Made by a program: the position numbers and the translations under genes
The notes under the pieces: model-generated
What the model was told of the DNA's origin: nothing
Seen by the model: the letters and a program-made list of their open reading frames with translations, nothing else
Database searches by the model: none
NCBI GenBank assembly: GCA_963802635.1
Contig: CAWDJJ010000002.1
Location: 1,178,001-1,242,000 of the forward strand
DNA: 64,000 nt
From: CAVTLG01 sp963802635
GTDB taxonomy: Bacteria; Chloroflexota; Ktedonobacteria; Ktedonobacterales; Ktedonobacteraceae
Reading direction: 5' to 3'
Shown: positions 63,971 to 64,000 of the stretch, piece by piece
Numbering within the stretch: position 1 is the first letter of the stretch
Layout of the letters: every line of letters starts with the position of its first letter

Positions 63971-64000
63971 TTTAGGTGAGGAAAGAATTAACAAGAAAAG

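Noticed and set aside
1..64000. tRNA, rRNA or tmRNA genes
   Set aside because: I saw no cloverleaf-like or rRNA-like sequence on either strand.

Overview
The window is a 64 kb stretch of a bacterial chromosome with roughly even base composition. It is rich in restriction, nuclease, STAND/KAP NTPase and insertion-sequence genes. A CHAT-STAND-TPR protein, a large stand-alone exonuclease-DinG-RecQ fusion, IS1634/IS21/IS630 elements and a MarR-GNAT regulator together suggest a large-genome, mycelial-type Chloroflexota (Ktedonobacteria-like). That assignment is inference; no rRNA, tRNA or other taxonomic marker is present.

Layout: (1) 1-2.5 kb, minus strand: an XhoI/PaeR7I-type restriction enzyme (cut by the window edge) and its N6-adenine methylase. 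(2) 2.8-16.3 kb, plus strand: a type I restriction-modification operon whose HsdR is split in two and has lost the visible nuclease motif, followed by hsdM, hsdS, a 73-aa ORF, a 1832-aa DEDDh exonuclease-DinG-RecQ fusion and a 509-aa protein of unknown function. (3) 16.3-19.7 kb: a phased CATAT repeat array, then a small membrane protein, a 50-aa proline-rich peptide and a KAP P-loop NTPase. (4) 20.4-25.2 kb: a 310-aa protein and a CHAT-STAND-TPR gene broken by three frame changes. (5) 25.2-30 kb: non-coding DNA with iteron-like ~22-bp repeats, two replication-relaxation-like proteins, a small ORF and an IS relic. (6) 30.8-43.2 kb, minus strand: a PLD-type nuclease, a PD-(D/E)xK nuclease with an internal stop, an IS630 copy, and a complete pPIWI_RE three-gene island (REase, DinG-type helicase, PIWI-like protein).

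(7) 44-47.8 kb, plus strand, divergent from the pPIWI island: an XRE regulator and ImmA-type protease followed by a bacterial ubiquitin-like conjugation cassette (Ubl, E2-like, JAMM protease, E1). The 740 bp between the two systems holds three strong hairpins. (8) 47.9-59.5 kb: decayed or interrupted genes and IS elements, including a large nuclease gene cut by an IS21 copy whose flanks rejoin in frame. (9) 59.5-64 kb: a surface-polysaccharide cluster (glycosyltransferase, methyltransferase, UDP-sugar dehydrogenase, epimerase).

A recurring oddity is the number of single-base frame breaks and in-frame stops in otherwise well-conserved accessory genes. They may be real decay, regulated expression or sequence error. 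The most interesting systems are the pPIWI_RE island, the XRE-ImmA-controlled ubiquitin-like cassette beside it, and the type I R-M operon carrying an exonuclease-double-helicase fusion.
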